A stretch of DNA of 64,000 nucleotides from Bradyrhizobium erythrophlei (GCF_900142985.1 NZ_LT670849.1:3922501-3986500); one strand, 5' to 3'; positions 42,001 to 51,041 are shown, counted from the first letter of the stretch. Numbers and translations are program-made. The notes: generated by a model not told the origin, from the letters alone.

Positions 42001-42046
42001 TTAGTACCGCCGACGGCGTGCGAAACTTCGGAAAAGTGGGCACTAG
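42001..42046. repeat. CTAG palindromic element R6, degenerate
   Basis: Begins TTAGTACCGCCGACGG and ends GTGGGCACTAG with an internal GAAACTTCGG; shorter than the full elements. It lies between sodB and crcB. Confidence 0.55.
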
Positions 42047-42117
42047 TGGCGCTTGCGAGCCGCGCGCCCTTGCGGCAAAGCTGCTGTTGCCGGCAGCTTT
42101 GCTTTGGGAATTCTGCG

Positions 42118-42495
42118 ATGAACTATCTTCTGGTTTTTATCGGCGGGGGCCTTGGCTCGTGCCTGCGCCACATCGTCAACGTCACCTGCCCACGCTTCCT
42201 CGGCACCAATTTCCCGTACCACACCTTCATCATCAACATCACCGGCTCGACCGTCATGGGCCTGATCGCGGGCTATCTCGCTTTCAAGGGTGATGCCGCC
42301 CAGTCCTGGCGGCTGTTCCTGATGACCGGCATTTTGGGCGGCTACACCACGTTTTCGGCATTCTCACTCGATGCCGGATTGCTCTATGAGCGCGGGGAAC
42401 TCGGGCTTGCGGCGCTTTATGTGCTGGGGTCGGTGGTGCTGTCGATCGTCGGCCTGTTTGCCGGGCTTGCCTTGGTAAGGTCGCTGGTGGCCTGA
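42118..42495 (+). CDS. crcB: CrcB/Fluc family fluoride exporter
   Basis: A 125-residue protein with four membrane helices. Hallmarks: GGGLGSCLRHIVNV (G-x-x-R), FIINITGSTVMGLIAGYLAF (N-x-x-G-S, pore region) and GILGGYTTFSAFSLDAGLLY with the Phe ladder residues of Fluc. Forms a dual-topology dimer exporting fluoride. The ATG at 42118 follows a stem-loop CAAAGCTGC / GGCAGCTTTG; no fluoride riboswitch is recognisable upstream. Confidence 0.92.
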   Translation: MNYLLVFIGGGLGSCLRHIVNVTCPRFLGTNFPYHTFIINITGSTVMGLIAGYLAFKGDAAQSWRLFLMTGILGGYTTFSAFSLDAGLLYERGELGLAALYVLGSVVLSIVGLFAGLALVRSLVA

Positions 42496-42519
42496 CCTCA
42501 AGCCGCCCGCTCATGGACA

Positions 42520-42548
42520 CCCCAAATGTTATAATATAACATTTGGGG
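42520..42548. promoter_or_regulatory. Zur box with overlapping -10, perfect 29-bp palindrome
   Basis: Symmetrical sequence CCCCAAATGTTATA-A-TATAACATTTGGGG (two 14-bp arms around one A). The core ATGTTATAATATAACAT fits the zinc uptake regulator sites of alphaproteobacteria. TATAAT at 42530-42535 is a consensus -10 inside the palindrome, and the start codon ATG begins at 42549, immediately after it. Binding of zinc-loaded Zur would block the promoter. Confidence 0.9.
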
Positions 42549-42743
42549 ATGGTAACGACCCATTCCCATGGCCCCGATCACGGCCATTCGCATCACCACC
42601 CCCATAGCCATGGTCCGGCCGCGCCACACCCGGCGCAGGCGGTCACCTGGTCGATTTTGCGGATGACGGTTCTCGCTCGCTTTGCGGCCGCTGCCGCCGT
42701 CAGCGCCGCGCTTTGGGCCTTCATCTGGCTGGCGATGAACTGA
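42549..42743 (+). CDS. His-rich single-pass membrane protein, first gene of the Zur operon
   Basis: 64 residues from ATG 42549: an extremely His-rich N-terminal tail (MVTTHSHGPDHGHSHHHPHS) and one C-terminal membrane helix (AAAAVSAALWAFIWLAMN). Eleven or more histidines in the first 30 residues make it a likely Zn(II)-binding tail. It stands between the Zur box and znuC (2 bp gap). No family is recognised. A role as a zinc-loading partner at the membrane is inferred from context. Confidence 0.8.
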   Translation: MVTTHSHGPDHGHSHHHPHSHGPAAPHPAQAVTWSILRMTVLARFAAAAAVSAALWAFIWLAMN

Positions 42744-42745
42744 AG

Positions 42746-43504
42746 ATGCAGCCGCTCGTGCAATTCCGCGATGTCACGCTCGGCTATGATCGTCACCCGG
42801 CCGTGCATCATTTGAACGGCGAGGTGGCGCCTGGCGCCTTGCTCGCCGTCGTCGGGCCGAATGGCGCCGGCAAATCGACGCTGTTTCGGGGGCTCGTCGG
42901 AATCCTCAAACCGCTGTCGGGCTCGGTCCTGACCGGCGGAATCGACCCCAAGGATATCGCCTATCTGCCGCAGACCGCCGACATCGACCGCAGCTTCCCG
43001 ATTTCGGTGTTCGACTTCGTTGGCACCGGACTGTGGCGGCAGACGGGATTCTTCGGCGGCATCGGCAAAGGGGCGCGCGAAAAGATCGGCCGCGCGCTCG
43101 GGTCGGTGGGTTTAAGCGGATTCGAGAACCGCGGCATCGGCACGCTGTCAGGCGGCCAGATGCAACGCGTGCTGTTTGCGCGGGTGCTGTTGCAGGACGC
43201 GCGCCTCATCGTGCTCGATGAGCCCTTCAACGCGATCGACGCCAAAACCTCGGCCGATCTTCTGGCGCTGGTCCGGCAGTGGCATGCGGAGGGACGCACC
43301 GTGCTGGCCGCGCTTCACGACATGGAACTCGTGCGCGCCCATTTTCCGGAGACGCTGTTGCTGGCGCGCGGCAAGGTCGCCTGGGGCGCGACATCAGAGG
43401 TGCTGACCGCGGACAATCTCGCCGAGGCGCGGCGGATGTGCGAGGCCTTCGACGATCACGCGGTTGCCTGCGTGGCCGAAGAAGACAGTTCGAAGGCCGC
43501 CTGA
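42746..43504 (+). CDS. znuC: Zinc ABC transporter ATP-binding protein
   Basis: 252 residues from ATG 42746. Walker A GPNGAGKS (residues 37-44), Q-loop in AYLPQTADIDRSFP, ABC signature LSGGQ (134-138), Walker B LIVLDEP (154-160) and the H-loop ALHDMEL. The D-R-S-F-P-I segment after the Q-loop is typical of metal ABC importers of the Zn/Mn group. It energises uptake through ZnuB of metal delivered by ZnuA. The znuB ATG follows 3 bp after its stop. Confidence 0.93.
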   Translation: MQPLVQFRDVTLGYDRHPAVHHLNGEVAPGALLAVVGPNGAGKSTLFRGLVGILKPLSGSVLTGGIDPKDIAYLPQTADIDRSFPISVFDFVGTGLWRQTGFFGGIGKGAREKIGRALGSVGLSGFENRGIGTLSGGQMQRVLFARVLLQDARLIVLDEPFNAIDAKTSADLLALVRQWHAEGRTVLAALHDMELVRAHFPETLLLARGKVAWGATSEVLTADNLAEARRMCEAFDDHAVACVAEEDSSKAA

Positions 43505-43507
43505 GCG

Positions 43508-44377
43508 ATGATTTACGACGCGCTGATCGCGCCTTTCCTCGAATTCGAATTCATGCGCCGGGCGCTCGCCGCCGTGGTCGCGCTCTCGCTTGGCGCAGCT
43601 CCGATCGGCGTGTTCCTGATGCTGCGGCGGATGAGCCTCGTCGGCGACGCGATGGCGCACGCCATCCTGCCGGGGGCGGCGGTCGGCTTTCTGCTGTCCG
43701 GCCTCAACCTGTTCGCGATGACGGCGGGCGGGCTGATCGCCGGATTTGCGGTGGCGCTGCTCGCGGGCGTGGTCACGCGCGTCACCGATCTGAAGGAAGA
43801 CGCTTCGCTTGCGACCTTCTATCTCGCCTCGCTCGCGCTCGGCGTCACTATCGTCTCGGTGAAAGGTACCAACATCGATCTCCTGCATGTGCTATTCGGC
43901 AATATTCTGGCGATGGACGACCAGACGCTGCTCGTGGTCGCTTTCAACGCCACGCTCACGCTGGTCGTGCTCGCGGTGATCTATCGTCCGCTGGTCATCG
44001 AGAGCGTCGATCCGTTGTTCCTGCGCACCGTCAGCCGCGCCGGCAGCATCGCGCATCTGACGTTTCTGGCGCTCGTTGTCGTTAATCTCGTCAACGGCTT
44101 TCAGGCGCTGGGCACGCTGCTGGCGGTCGGTTTGATGATTTTGCCCGCAGGCATTGCGCGGTTCTGGTCGCGCGAACTGACCGGTATGATCACGATCGCG
44201 GTGGCGAGCGCGATTCTGTCGGGCTATGCCGGACTGGTGCTGTCGTTCCAGACCCGCATTCCCTCCGGGCCCGCAATCATCCTGGTATCGGCCGTGCTCT
44301 ATGTGGTCTCGATCCTGTTCGGCAACGTTCGGGGCGTGGTCCGGCAGCTCTTTCCCGCACCCCATCTCGAGGCGTGA
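43508..44377 (+). CDS. znuB: Zinc ABC transporter permease
   Basis: A 289-residue ABC-3 family permease with eight or nine hydrophobic segments. The family region SLVGDAMAHAILPGAAVGFL is the conserved early loop, and FQALGTLLAVGLMILPAGIA the coupling region. It forms the membrane channel for Zn(II). Its TGA overlaps the GTG/ATG of znuA (44374-44377), so expression is coupled. Confidence 0.94.
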   Translation: MIYDALIAPFLEFEFMRRALAAVVALSLGAAPIGVFLMLRRMSLVGDAMAHAILPGAAVGFLLSGLNLFAMTAGGLIAGFAVALLAGVVTRVTDLKEDASLATFYLASLALGVTIVSVKGTNIDLLHVLFGNILAMDDQTLLVVAFNATLTLVVLAVIYRPLVIESVDPLFLRTVSRAGSIAHLTFLALVVVNLVNGFQALGTLLAVGLMILPAGIARFWSRELTGMITIAVASAILSGYAGLVLSFQTRIPSGPAIILVSAVLYVVSILFGNVRGVVRQLFPAPHLEA

Positions 44378-45258
44378 GGCGCGCCATGCGATGCTGGCGT
44401 CTTCTGTTGGGATTGGCGTTGTCGCTCGGCGCGAGCCCGTTGCACGCGCAAGCCCGGCTGAACGTGGTGGCGAGCTTTTCGATCCTCGGTGATTTCGTCA
44501 AGAATGTCGGCGGCGATCGGGTCGAGGTCACAACGCTGGTGGGGCCCGACGGCGACGTGCATGTCTATACGCCGACGCCGGCCGACGTGCGCAAGATTGC
44601 CGACGCAAAACTGCTCGTCATCAATGGCTTTGGCCTCGAAGGCTGGCTGCCGCGGCTGCTTCAGGCTGCGAGCAGCAAGGCCACCATTGTCACGGCAACG
44701 ATGGGCATCGCGCCGCTCAAGGCAGGCTCCGATGCCGATCCGCATGCCTGGCAGTCGGTCGCCAACGCCGAAAAATACGTGGCCGATATCCGCGACGCGC
44801 TCGTGGCCGCCGATCCCGTGGATGCGGACGTTTTTCGTCAAAATGCGAAAACCTATCTGGCAAAGCTCGAGGCGCTGGACGGCGAGGTGCGGCAGGCGAT
44901 CGGCCAGATCCCGGAAAGCCGCCGCAGGATGATCTCGACCCATGATGCCTTCGGCTATTTTGCCGCCCGCTACGGCATCGCGTTCATTGCCCCGGTCGGC
45001 GTCTCGACCGAGGCCGAGCCGAGTGCGCGCGACATCGCCAGAATCATTGGCCAGGTCAAAGCCGAGCACATCCCGGCGGTCTTCCTGGAGCGGATCGGCG
45101 ACCCCCGCCTGATGCGCCGGATTTCGGAGGAGACGGGGGCCAAGGTCGGCGGGACGCTGTATTCCGACAGCCTGACCGACGAAAAGGGCGAGGCCCCCAC
45201 TTACATTGATATGGTCAGGCACAATATAAGGACGCTGACCAGCGCGCTTGCAAATTAG
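44374..45258 (+). CDS. znuA: Zinc ABC transporter substrate-binding protein
   Basis: A 294-residue cluster A-I solute-binding protein with signal peptide (MRCWRLLLGLALSLGASPLH...AQA). Metal ligands are inferred as His63 (GDVHVYTP), His124 (ADPHAWQS), His190 (ISTHDAFGYF) and Asp265 (YSDSLTDE); a third histidine rather than Glu favours zinc over manganese. There is no long His-rich loop, unlike E. coli ZnuA. The start may be GTG 44374 or ATG 44386. A weak hairpin (AGGCCG/CGGCCT) lies just after the stop. Confidence 0.92.
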   Translation: MRRAMRCWRLLLGLALSLGASPLHAQARLNVVASFSILGDFVKNVGGDRVEVTTLVGPDGDVHVYTPTPADVRKIADAKLLVINGFGLEGWLPRLLQAASSKATIVTATMGIAPLKAGSDADPHAWQSVANAEKYVADIRDALVAADPVDADVFRQNAKTYLAKLEALDGEVRQAIGQIPESRRRMISTHDAFGYFAARYGIAFIAPVGVSTEAEPSARDIARIIGQVKAEHIPAVFLERIGDPRLMRRISEETGAKVGGTLYSDSLTDEKGEAPTYIDMVRHNIRTLTSALAN

Positions 45259-45271
45259 GCCGAAACGGCCT
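45257..45271 (+). terminator. Weak hairpin after znuA
   Basis: AGGCCG-AAA-CGGCCT followed by TCCTTTC. Might attenuate transcription into the GTPase gene, which otherwise follows after 53 bp. Confidence 0.35.
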
Positions 45272-45311
45272 TCCTTTCAGCGACGCAAATACCGTTTCCC
45301 GCGGAGTTGTT

Positions 45312-46370
45312 ATGTCGGAAGTGACGTCCCAAAAAATCCCCGTGACCGTGCTGACGGGCTATCTCGGCGCCGGCAAGACCACGCTGCTCAACCGCATCCT
45401 GTCGGAAAATCACGGCAAGAAATACGCCGTCATCGTCAATGAATTCGGCGAGATCGGCATCGACAACGATCTGATCATCGGCGCCGACGAAGAAGTCTTC
45501 GAGATGAACAACGGCTGCGTCTGCTGCACGGTCCGTGGCGACCTCGTGCGCATCCTCGATGGCCTGATGAAGCGCAAGGGCAAGTTCGACGCCATCATCG
45601 TCGAGACCACGGGCCTCGCCGATCCCGCGCCGGTCGCGCAGACCTTCTTCGTCGACGAGGACGTGCAGAAGAATGCCCGGCTCGATGCGGTGGTGACGGT
45701 TGCCGACGCCAAATGGCTCAGCGACCGGCTGAAGGATGCCCCGGAAGCCAAGAACCAGATCGCCTTTGCCGACGTGATCGTGCTCAACAAGACCGATCTC
45801 GTCTCCAAGCCCGAGCTCGCCGAAGTCGAGGCACGGATCAGGGGCATCAACCCCTACGCGAAACTCCATCGCACCGAGCGTTGCAAGGTGGCGCTGTCCG
45901 ATGTGCTGGAGCGCGGAGCGTTCGACCTCGACCGCATCCTGGAGATCGAGCCCGATTTCCTGGAAGAGGACGATCATCACCATCACGATCATGACCACCA
46001 TCACCATGATCACGACCATCATCACCACGACCATGGTCACGGCCACGGCCTGAAGCACTATCACGACGAGGACATGCAATCGCTGTCGCTCTCGACCGAG
46101 AAGCCGCTCGATCCGTCGAAGTTCATGCCATGGTTGCAAAACCTTGTCGCGAGCGAGGGCCAGAAGATCCTGCGTTCGAAGGGCATCCTTGCCTTCCACG
46201 ACGATGATGAGCGTTACGTCTTCCAGGGCGTCCACATGATGCTGGAAGGCGATCACCAGCGGCCATGGAAGGACGCGGAGCCGCGCGTCAGCCGTCTTGT
46301 CTTCATCGGCCGCGAATTGCCGGAAGCGCTGATCCGCGAAGGCTTCGAGAGCTGCATCGTCAAGCAATGA
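45312..46370 (+). CDS. COG0523 family GTPase, zinc metallochaperone type
   Basis: A 352-residue CobW/COG0523 G3E GTPase. P-loop GYLGAGKT (residues 16-23), metal-binding CxCC motif at residues 69-72 (NGCVCCTVRGD), Walker B region IIVETTGLADP, NKTD (159-162) for guanine specificity, and a long His/Asp tract at about residues 222-251 before the C-terminal domain. Members act as Zn(II) chaperones under zinc limitation. It follows znuA by 53 bp and is joined to the WD40 gene by an ATGA overlap. Confidence 0.93.
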   Translation: MSEVTSQKIPVTVLTGYLGAGKTTLLNRILSENHGKKYAVIVNEFGEIGIDNDLIIGADEEVFEMNNGCVCCTVRGDLVRILDGLMKRKGKFDAIIVETTGLADPAPVAQTFFVDEDVQKNARLDAVVTVADAKWLSDRLKDAPEAKNQIAFADVIVLNKTDLVSKPELAEVEARIRGINPYAKLHRTERCKVALSDVLERGAFDLDRILEIEPDFLEEDDHHHHDHDHHHHDHDHHHHDHGHGHGLKHYHDEDMQSLSLSTEKPLDPSKFMPWLQNLVASEGQKILRSKGILAFHDDDERYVFQGVHMMLEGDHQRPWKDAEPRVSRLVFIGRELPEALIREGFESCIVKQ

Positions 46371-47383
46371 CCGATTTCGAACCGGGCGAATCCGCTTCCA
46401 TCGTTTCCGTGACTGACAAGGTGCGCGCGCTTGCGATTGGCGCGTCGGTGAGCGCTGTGCACTTTCTCGGCGATCAGGCCGCCTTTGTCGGCTCGGAAGA
46501 AAATATCTTCGTGGTCGCGGGCGAGGCAGAGCCCGCCGCTGTTGCCGTGCATGGCGGTGGCATCCTGTGCGCGACCTCTGATGGCAAGCGCATCGTCACC
46601 GGCGGCGATGACGGCAAGGTCGCCGCGCTCGATGGCAAAGGCGAGGTCACGGTGCTCGCGACCGACGCCAAGCGGCGCTGGATCGATAACGTCGCGCTTC
46701 ATCCCGACGGCGCGGTGGCGTGGTCAGCCAGCAAGACCGCCTTCATCCGCAGCGGCAAGGATCAGGAAAAATCGCTAGACGTGCCCTCGACTGTCGGCGG
46801 GCTTGCGTTCGCGCCAAAAGGACTGCGGCTCGCGGTCGCGCACTATAACGGCGTGACGCTGTGGTTTCCAAACATGACGGCGACGCCGGAATTTCTGCCG
46901 TGGGCCGGCTCGCATCTGGCGGTGACGTTCAGTCCGGACAACAAGTTTCTGGTCACCGCGATGCATGAGGCGGCGCTGCATGGCTGGCGGCTTGCCGACA
47001 ACCGGCACATGCGCATGACCGGCTATCCCGGCCGCGTCCGCTCGTTCGCATGGAGTGCAGGCGGCAAGGCGCTCGCGACCTCGGGCGCCGACATGGTCAT
47101 CCTATGGCCGTTCGCGAGCAAAGACGGCCCGATGGGCAAGGAGCCGGCGATGCTGGCGCCGTTGAAGGCGCGCGTCTCCGCGGTCGCTTGTCATCCGGAT
47201 CAGGCTATCCTCGTCGCGGGCTACAGCGACGGTACCGTCTTGATGGTGCGAATGGCCGATGGCGCGGAGATCCTGGTCCATCGCAACGGCGGTGCCGCGA
47301 TCGCAGCGCTCGCCTGGAACGCCAAGGGCACGTTGCTGGCCTTTGCTGCCGAAGACGGCGAAGCCGGTATTCTGGAGCTCTGA
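46367..47383 (+). CDS. WD40 repeat domain-containing protein
   Basis: A 338-residue protein from ATG 46367 (overlaps the GTPase stop by 4 nt). Repeats are visible as GGILCATSDGKRIVTGGDDG, VTFSPDNKFLVTAMHEAALH, RSFAWSAGGKALATSGADMV and LAWNAKGTLLAFAAEDGEAG, consistent with a six- or seven-bladed beta propeller. No catalytic motif. The direct coupling to a COG0523 GTPase is the main clue: probably a scaffold or regulator working with it. Confidence 0.88.
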   Translation: MTDFEPGESASIVSVTDKVRALAIGASVSAVHFLGDQAAFVGSEENIFVVAGEAEPAAVAVHGGGILCATSDGKRIVTGGDDGKVAALDGKGEVTVLATDAKRRWIDNVALHPDGAVAWSASKTAFIRSGKDQEKSLDVPSTVGGLAFAPKGLRLAVAHYNGVTLWFPNMTATPEFLPWAGSHLAVTFSPDNKFLVTAMHEAALHGWRLADNRHMRMTGYPGRVRSFAWSAGGKALATSGADMVILWPFASKDGPMGKEPAMLAPLKARVSAVACHPDQAILVAGYSDGTVLMVRMADGAEILVHRNGGAAIAALAWNAKGTLLAFAAEDGEAGILEL

Positions 47384-47499
47384 TTTCCATCCCGGTTCCC
47401 GGCCGAGCGGTAGCTAATGTCAAATTCACTCCACCGGGTTCCCGGAACAACGCTTCTCAGCGCCCGTTAGCGCCACGAACCATTTGTGGACGATGAGCG

Positions 47500-47826
47500 A
47501 TGTTGAACGATCGAAAACGCCGGGCGGATTTTTTCATTGCCTCCGCCATGCTGGCGTCGGGGCTGATGCTGACGGGTTACTCCATGGTGTCCGTCGCCCA
47601 GACCACCCGCGTTCATCTGGCGCAGGCCACGCCGCCGGTGCAGTCTCAACCGGCGCCCGCGGACAATGACAAGCCTGCCGAATCCAAGCCCGGCGGCACG
47701 CGCCCGACCACGCCGGCGCCCGAGCCGGCGCGACCCGGCACGCAGGCGCAACAAGAAGGCGCCAAGCCCGCGCTTCCGCCCGCGCCGCCTGAGAAGATGG
47801 CGCCGCCGATACAGCAAAAGCAGTGA
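47500..47826 (+). CDS. Proline-rich exported or membrane-anchored protein
   Basis: 108 residues: a basic N-terminus and one hydrophobic helix (FFIASAMLASGLMLTGYSMV), then a low-complexity tail rich in Pro, Ala and Gln (PAPADNDKPAESKPGG, PAPEPARPGTQAQQEG). The helix may be a signal peptide (cleavage near VAQ) or an anchor. No known domain. The ribosome site at ATG 47500 is weak. Confidence 0.6.
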   Translation: MLNDRKRRADFFIASAMLASGLMLTGYSMVSVAQTTRVHLAQATPPVQSQPAPADNDKPAESKPGGTRPTTPAPEPARPGTQAQQEGAKPALPPAPPEKMAPPIQQKQ

Positions 47827-47981
47827 TGGAGATTAGCCGCGGCGCGTGAGTGTCCTGGTTTGCTTGCGCCCTGAGCAGGGGCCGGTGCCTTTTCTTTCGT
47901 CTCGTTTGTGTCACCTTGTTGCCTCATGCTGCGCCAACGCGCGCGAGGCGAGTGACGAAATAGACGGCGAAAGGGGCAATC

Positions 47982-48722
47982 ATGAAGATCGAGGATGTCC
48001 GGCGAAACGCCTATTCCATGCCGCTCACGAATCCCGCCTTTCCGCCGGGCCCCTACCGCTTCTTCAACCGCGAATATTTCATCATCACCTATCGCACCGA
48101 CCCGGAGGCGCTCGCCGCCGTCGTGCCGGAACCGCTCGAAGTCACCGAGCCGATCGTCAAATACGAATTCATACGCATGCCCGACTCGACCGGGTTCGGC
48201 GATTACACCGAAACCGGCCAGGTGATTCCGGTGCGCTTCAATGGCGAGGAGGGCGCCTACACGCATGCGATGTATCTCGACGATGAAGGGCCGATCGCGG
48301 GCGGCAGGGAGCTGTGGGGATTTCCCAAGAAACTGGCGCGGCCCAAGATCGAGGTCGAAAGCGACGTGCTGGTCGGCACCTTGCATTACGGCTCCGTGCT
48401 CTGCGCTTCGGCGACCATGGGCTACAAGCATCGCGCCGTGGATCACGACACCGTTTTGAAAGGCATGAAGGCGCCGAATTTTATCCTCAAGATCGTGCCG
48501 CATGTCGACGGCAGCGCGCGGATTTGCGAGCTGGTGCGCTTTCATCTCGAGGACATCACGCTGAAGGACGCCTGGACCGGGCCGGCGGCGCTCGGCCTGT
48601 TTCCGCATGCGCTCGCCGATGTCGCGCGCCTTCCCGTGCGCGAGGTGATCTCGGCGCTGCATTACAAGGCCGATCTCACGCTCGGACTGGGAAGCGTGGC
48701 GTTCGATTATCTGGCGAAGTGA
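47982..48722 (+). CDS. adc: Acetoacetate decarboxylase
   Basis: 246 residues; decarboxylates acetoacetate to acetone and CO2 through a Schiff base. The catalytic lysine is Lys116 in [20 protein letters not shown] (Lys117 neighbours and lowers its pKa). Conserved stretches [20 protein letters not shown] and [11 protein letters not shown] are present. The length matches the family (244-250). It stands alone between the Pro-rich gene and a convergent gene, so its pathway context is not clear. Confidence 0.94.
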   Translation: MKIEDVRRNAYSMPLTNPAFPPGPYRFFNREYFIITYRTDPEALAAVVPEPLEVTEPIVKYEFIRMPDSTGFGDYTETGQVIPVRFNGEEGAYTHAMYLDDEGPIAGGRELWGFPKKLARPKIEVESDVLVGTLHYGSVLCASATMGYKHRAVDHDTVLKGMKAPNFILKIVPHVDGSARICELVRFHLEDITLKDAWTGPAALGLFPHALADVARLPVREVISALHYKADLTLGLGSVAFDYLAK

Positions 48723-48734
48723 CGTCCGCGGCGA

Positions 48735-49487
48735 TCAGTCACCAAAGAAGCCGAACCGCGGCGGCTCGCGAACCATGCGCGGGCCGTCGTCGTCTCCGAA
48801 CCATTCGAAATGGCGCGGGCGAGAGCGGAAACGCGGCGCCTCGTGTCGCTCGATGACCTCATCCACGACGCTGCCCCGCGGCATCTGCCGGACCACATTG
48901 GTCGCCTCGTCCAGCCGGCGCTCGTCCTGATCCTGACGACGCCTGCGATCCGAGAACTTGCGGTCATCGGGCTTCCGCTCGTCCGCGCGTCGGCGAGTGG
49001 TGTCCCTGTTCGGTTCGACCGAACGAGAAACATCTGAACGCGAAACGTCCGGGCCCGGGTCGGGCGCGCGGCCGACTGTGGTGCGTTCGTTCTTTGCGGG
49101 AGCCGTGTCGTCGCTCCTGGCGACGGGCGACGGTGACTGGTTCTTCGCCGCAGGCGAAGGCGCGGGTTGTTCATGGACATTCGCCGTTGCGTCCGTCTTG
49201 GTTGCATCGGCTTTGGCCGCGGCCGGAGGTGCTGGCTGCGGTTGTGGATCGGCCGCCGGGGCAGGGGGCGTGGCGGCTGTGACCGGCGTGGACGGCGTTT
49301 CCTGTGGCGCAGGCTTTGCCGTGTTGGCCTGTTCCGCGGGAACGACGGTGCCAACAGCGACGCGCTCCAGCCTGTTCGGTGGCTGGACCGTGCTGGTTGT
49401 GATCATGGAGCCGCCGGCAAATCCGACTGCGATCGCGGCGAAGGCCGTTCCAATGCCAAAAAAATAGGACGATCCGCTGAAAGCCAT
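48735..49487 (-). CDS. Membrane-anchored Pro/Ala-rich hypothetical protein
   Basis: A 250-residue protein from ATG 49487 with a strong ribosome site (GGAGGAG). It starts with a hydrophobic segment (SSYFFGIGTAFAAIAVGFAG) and continues with a Pro/Ala/Lys low-complexity stretch (about residues 60-125) and a highly charged Arg/Asp C-terminus (DDRKFSDRRRRQDQDERRLD). No enzymatic motif; the composition suggests a periplasmic spacer or intrinsically disordered region. Confidence 0.7.
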   Translation of the reverse strand: MAFSGSSYFFGIGTAFAAIAVGFAGGSMITTSTVQPPNRLERVAVGTVVPAEQANTAKPAPQETPSTPVTAATPPAPAADPQPQPAPPAAAKADATKTDATANVHEQPAPSPAAKNQSPSPVARSDDTAPAKNERTTVGRAPDPGPDVSRSDVSRSVEPNRDTTRRRADERKPDDRKFSDRRRRQDQDERRLDEATNVVRQMPRGSVVDEVIERHEAPRFRSRPRHFEWFGDDDGPRMVREPPRFGFFGD

Positions 49488-49598
49488 GTCGTCTCCTCCG
49501 ATTTCGTCGGAGCAACGCGGCATGGCTTCGGGCGTTCCTGCCCGCTTCCAAATGCGGCCGGGGAACCTCAGGCCATCATGGAACGCGAAGGTTTCGCC

Positions 49599-51041
49599 TC
49601 AGCGCACCAGCACGTTGCGGAACTGCCAGGGATCGCTCGTGTCGATGTCCTCCGGGAACAGTCCGGGGCGATCGGTGAGCGGTGTCCAGTCGGTGTAGTA
49701 GCCTTTCACCGGGCCGAGATACGGCATCTGGATTTCAAGCAGGCGGTCGTAATCCATCTCGTCGGCTTCGACGATGCCTTCGTGCGGGTGTTCCAGCGCC
49801 CACACCATGCCGCCGAGCACGGCAGAAGTCACTTGCAGGCCGGTGGCGTTCTGATAGGGCGCGAGTTTGCGGGTTTCCTCGATGGATAGCTGCGAGCCGT
49901 ACCAGTAGGCGTTGTTGTCATGGCCGAACAGCAGCACGCCGAGCTCGTCGATGCCATCGACGATTTCGTTCTCGTCGAGGATGTGGTGCTTTGCCTGCAT
50001 CCTCGCTGCGCGGCCGAACAGTTCATGCAGCGACAGCACCGCATCATCGGCCGGATGATAGGCATAATGGCAGGTCGGCCGATAGATTGCCGCACCCGAT
50101 GCGTCACGCACGGTGAAGTAATCGGAGATCGAGATCGACTCGTTGTGGGTGACGAGGAAGCCGTACTGCGGGCCGCGGGTCGGGCACCAGGTGCGCACGC
50201 GCGTGTTGGCGCCGGGCTGCATCAGATAGATGGCAGCGCCGCAGCCAGCTTGGTGGGTGCGCGCATTGTCGGGCATCCATTTTTCATGCGTGCCCCAACC
50301 GAGTTCGGACGGCTGCACGCCTTCCGACAGAAAGCCTTCCACCGACCAGGTGTTGACGAAGACATCCGGCTCTTTCGGCGACTTGGTGCGCTGGGTGTCG
50401 CGCTCGGCGATGTGGATGCCCTTGATACCGGCCTGTCGCATCAGGTCCGCCCATTCGGCCCTGGTCTTCGGCTTGGGGGCGTTGAGCTTCAGATCTGCGG
50501 CGACATTGAGGAGCGCCTGCTTGACGAAAAAGGAGACCATGCCGGGATTGGCGCCGCAGCAGGAGACTGCCGTCGTCGAGCCCTGAGGGCGCGCCTTCTT
50601 GGCGGCCAGCGTCACTTCGCGAAGGGCATAGTTGGAGCGTGCTTCCGGGCCCTTTGACGAATCGAAGTAGAAGCCGAGCCAGGGCTCGTTGACGGTGTCG
50701 ATATAGAGCGCGCCAAGTTCGTTGCAGAGCTCCATGATGTCGGTCGAGCCGGTATCGACCGAGAGATTGACGCAAAAGCCCTGGCCGCCGCCTTCGGTGA
50801 GCAGCGGGGTCAGCAATTCGCGGTAATTGTCCCTGGTCACGCCCTTCTGGATGAAGCGTACATTGTGCTTCTCGCAATGCGCCTTGCGGCCCTCGTCCTT
50901 GGGATCGATCACGGTAATGCGCGACTTGTCGTAGTCGAGATGCCGCTCGATCATCGGCAGCGTGCCTTTGCCGATGGAGCCGAAGCCGACCATGACGATG
51001 GGACCGGTGATCTTCGCGTAGATCTGCGAGGCGGGGCTCAT
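49599..51041 (-). CDS. hss: Homospermidine synthase
   Basis: A 480-residue NAD-dependent homospermidine synthase, converting two putrescine molecules (or putrescine plus spermidine) to sym-homospermidine. Rossmann motif IVMVGFGSIGKGTLPMIERH at the N-terminus, DTGSTDIMELCNELGALYID, and the segment SCCGANPGMVSFFVKQALLN are typical of the bacterial enzyme family. Length matches (about 475-480). Homospermidine is the main polyamine of many rhizobia. The partner gene for putrescine supply, ornithine decarboxylase, is at 52411. Confidence 0.95.
   Translation of the reverse strand: MSPASQIYAKITGPIVMVGFGSIGKGTLPMIERHLDYDKSRITVIDPKDEGRKAHCEKHNVRFIQKGVTRDNYRELLTPLLTEGGGQGFCVNLSVDTGSTDIMELCNELGALYIDTVNEPWLGFYFDSSKGPEARSNYALREVTLAAKKARPQGSTTAVSCCGANPGMVSFFVKQALLNVAADLKLNAPKPKTRAEWADLMRQAGIKGIHIAERDTQRTKSPKEPDVFVNTWSVEGFLSEGVQPSELGWGTHEKWMPDNARTHQAGCGAAIYLMQPGANTRVRTWCPTRGPQYGFLVTHNESISISDYFTVRDASGAAIYRPTCHYAYHPADDAVLSLHELFGRAARMQAKHHILDENEIVDGIDELGVLLFGHDNNAYWYGSQLSIEETRKLAPYQNATGLQVTSAVLGGMVWALEHPHEGIVEADEMDYDRLLEIQMPYLGPVKGYYTDWTPLTDRPGLFPEDIDTSDPWQFRNVLVR

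Noticed and set aside
42047..42117. Possible fluoride riboswitch before crcB
   Set aside because: The sequence has only a simple stem-loop (CAAAGCTGC/GGCAGCTTTG); the conserved fluoride-motif blocks I know (a GGNGAUGGNGUUC-like start and a CUGAUGGC-like end) are not seen.
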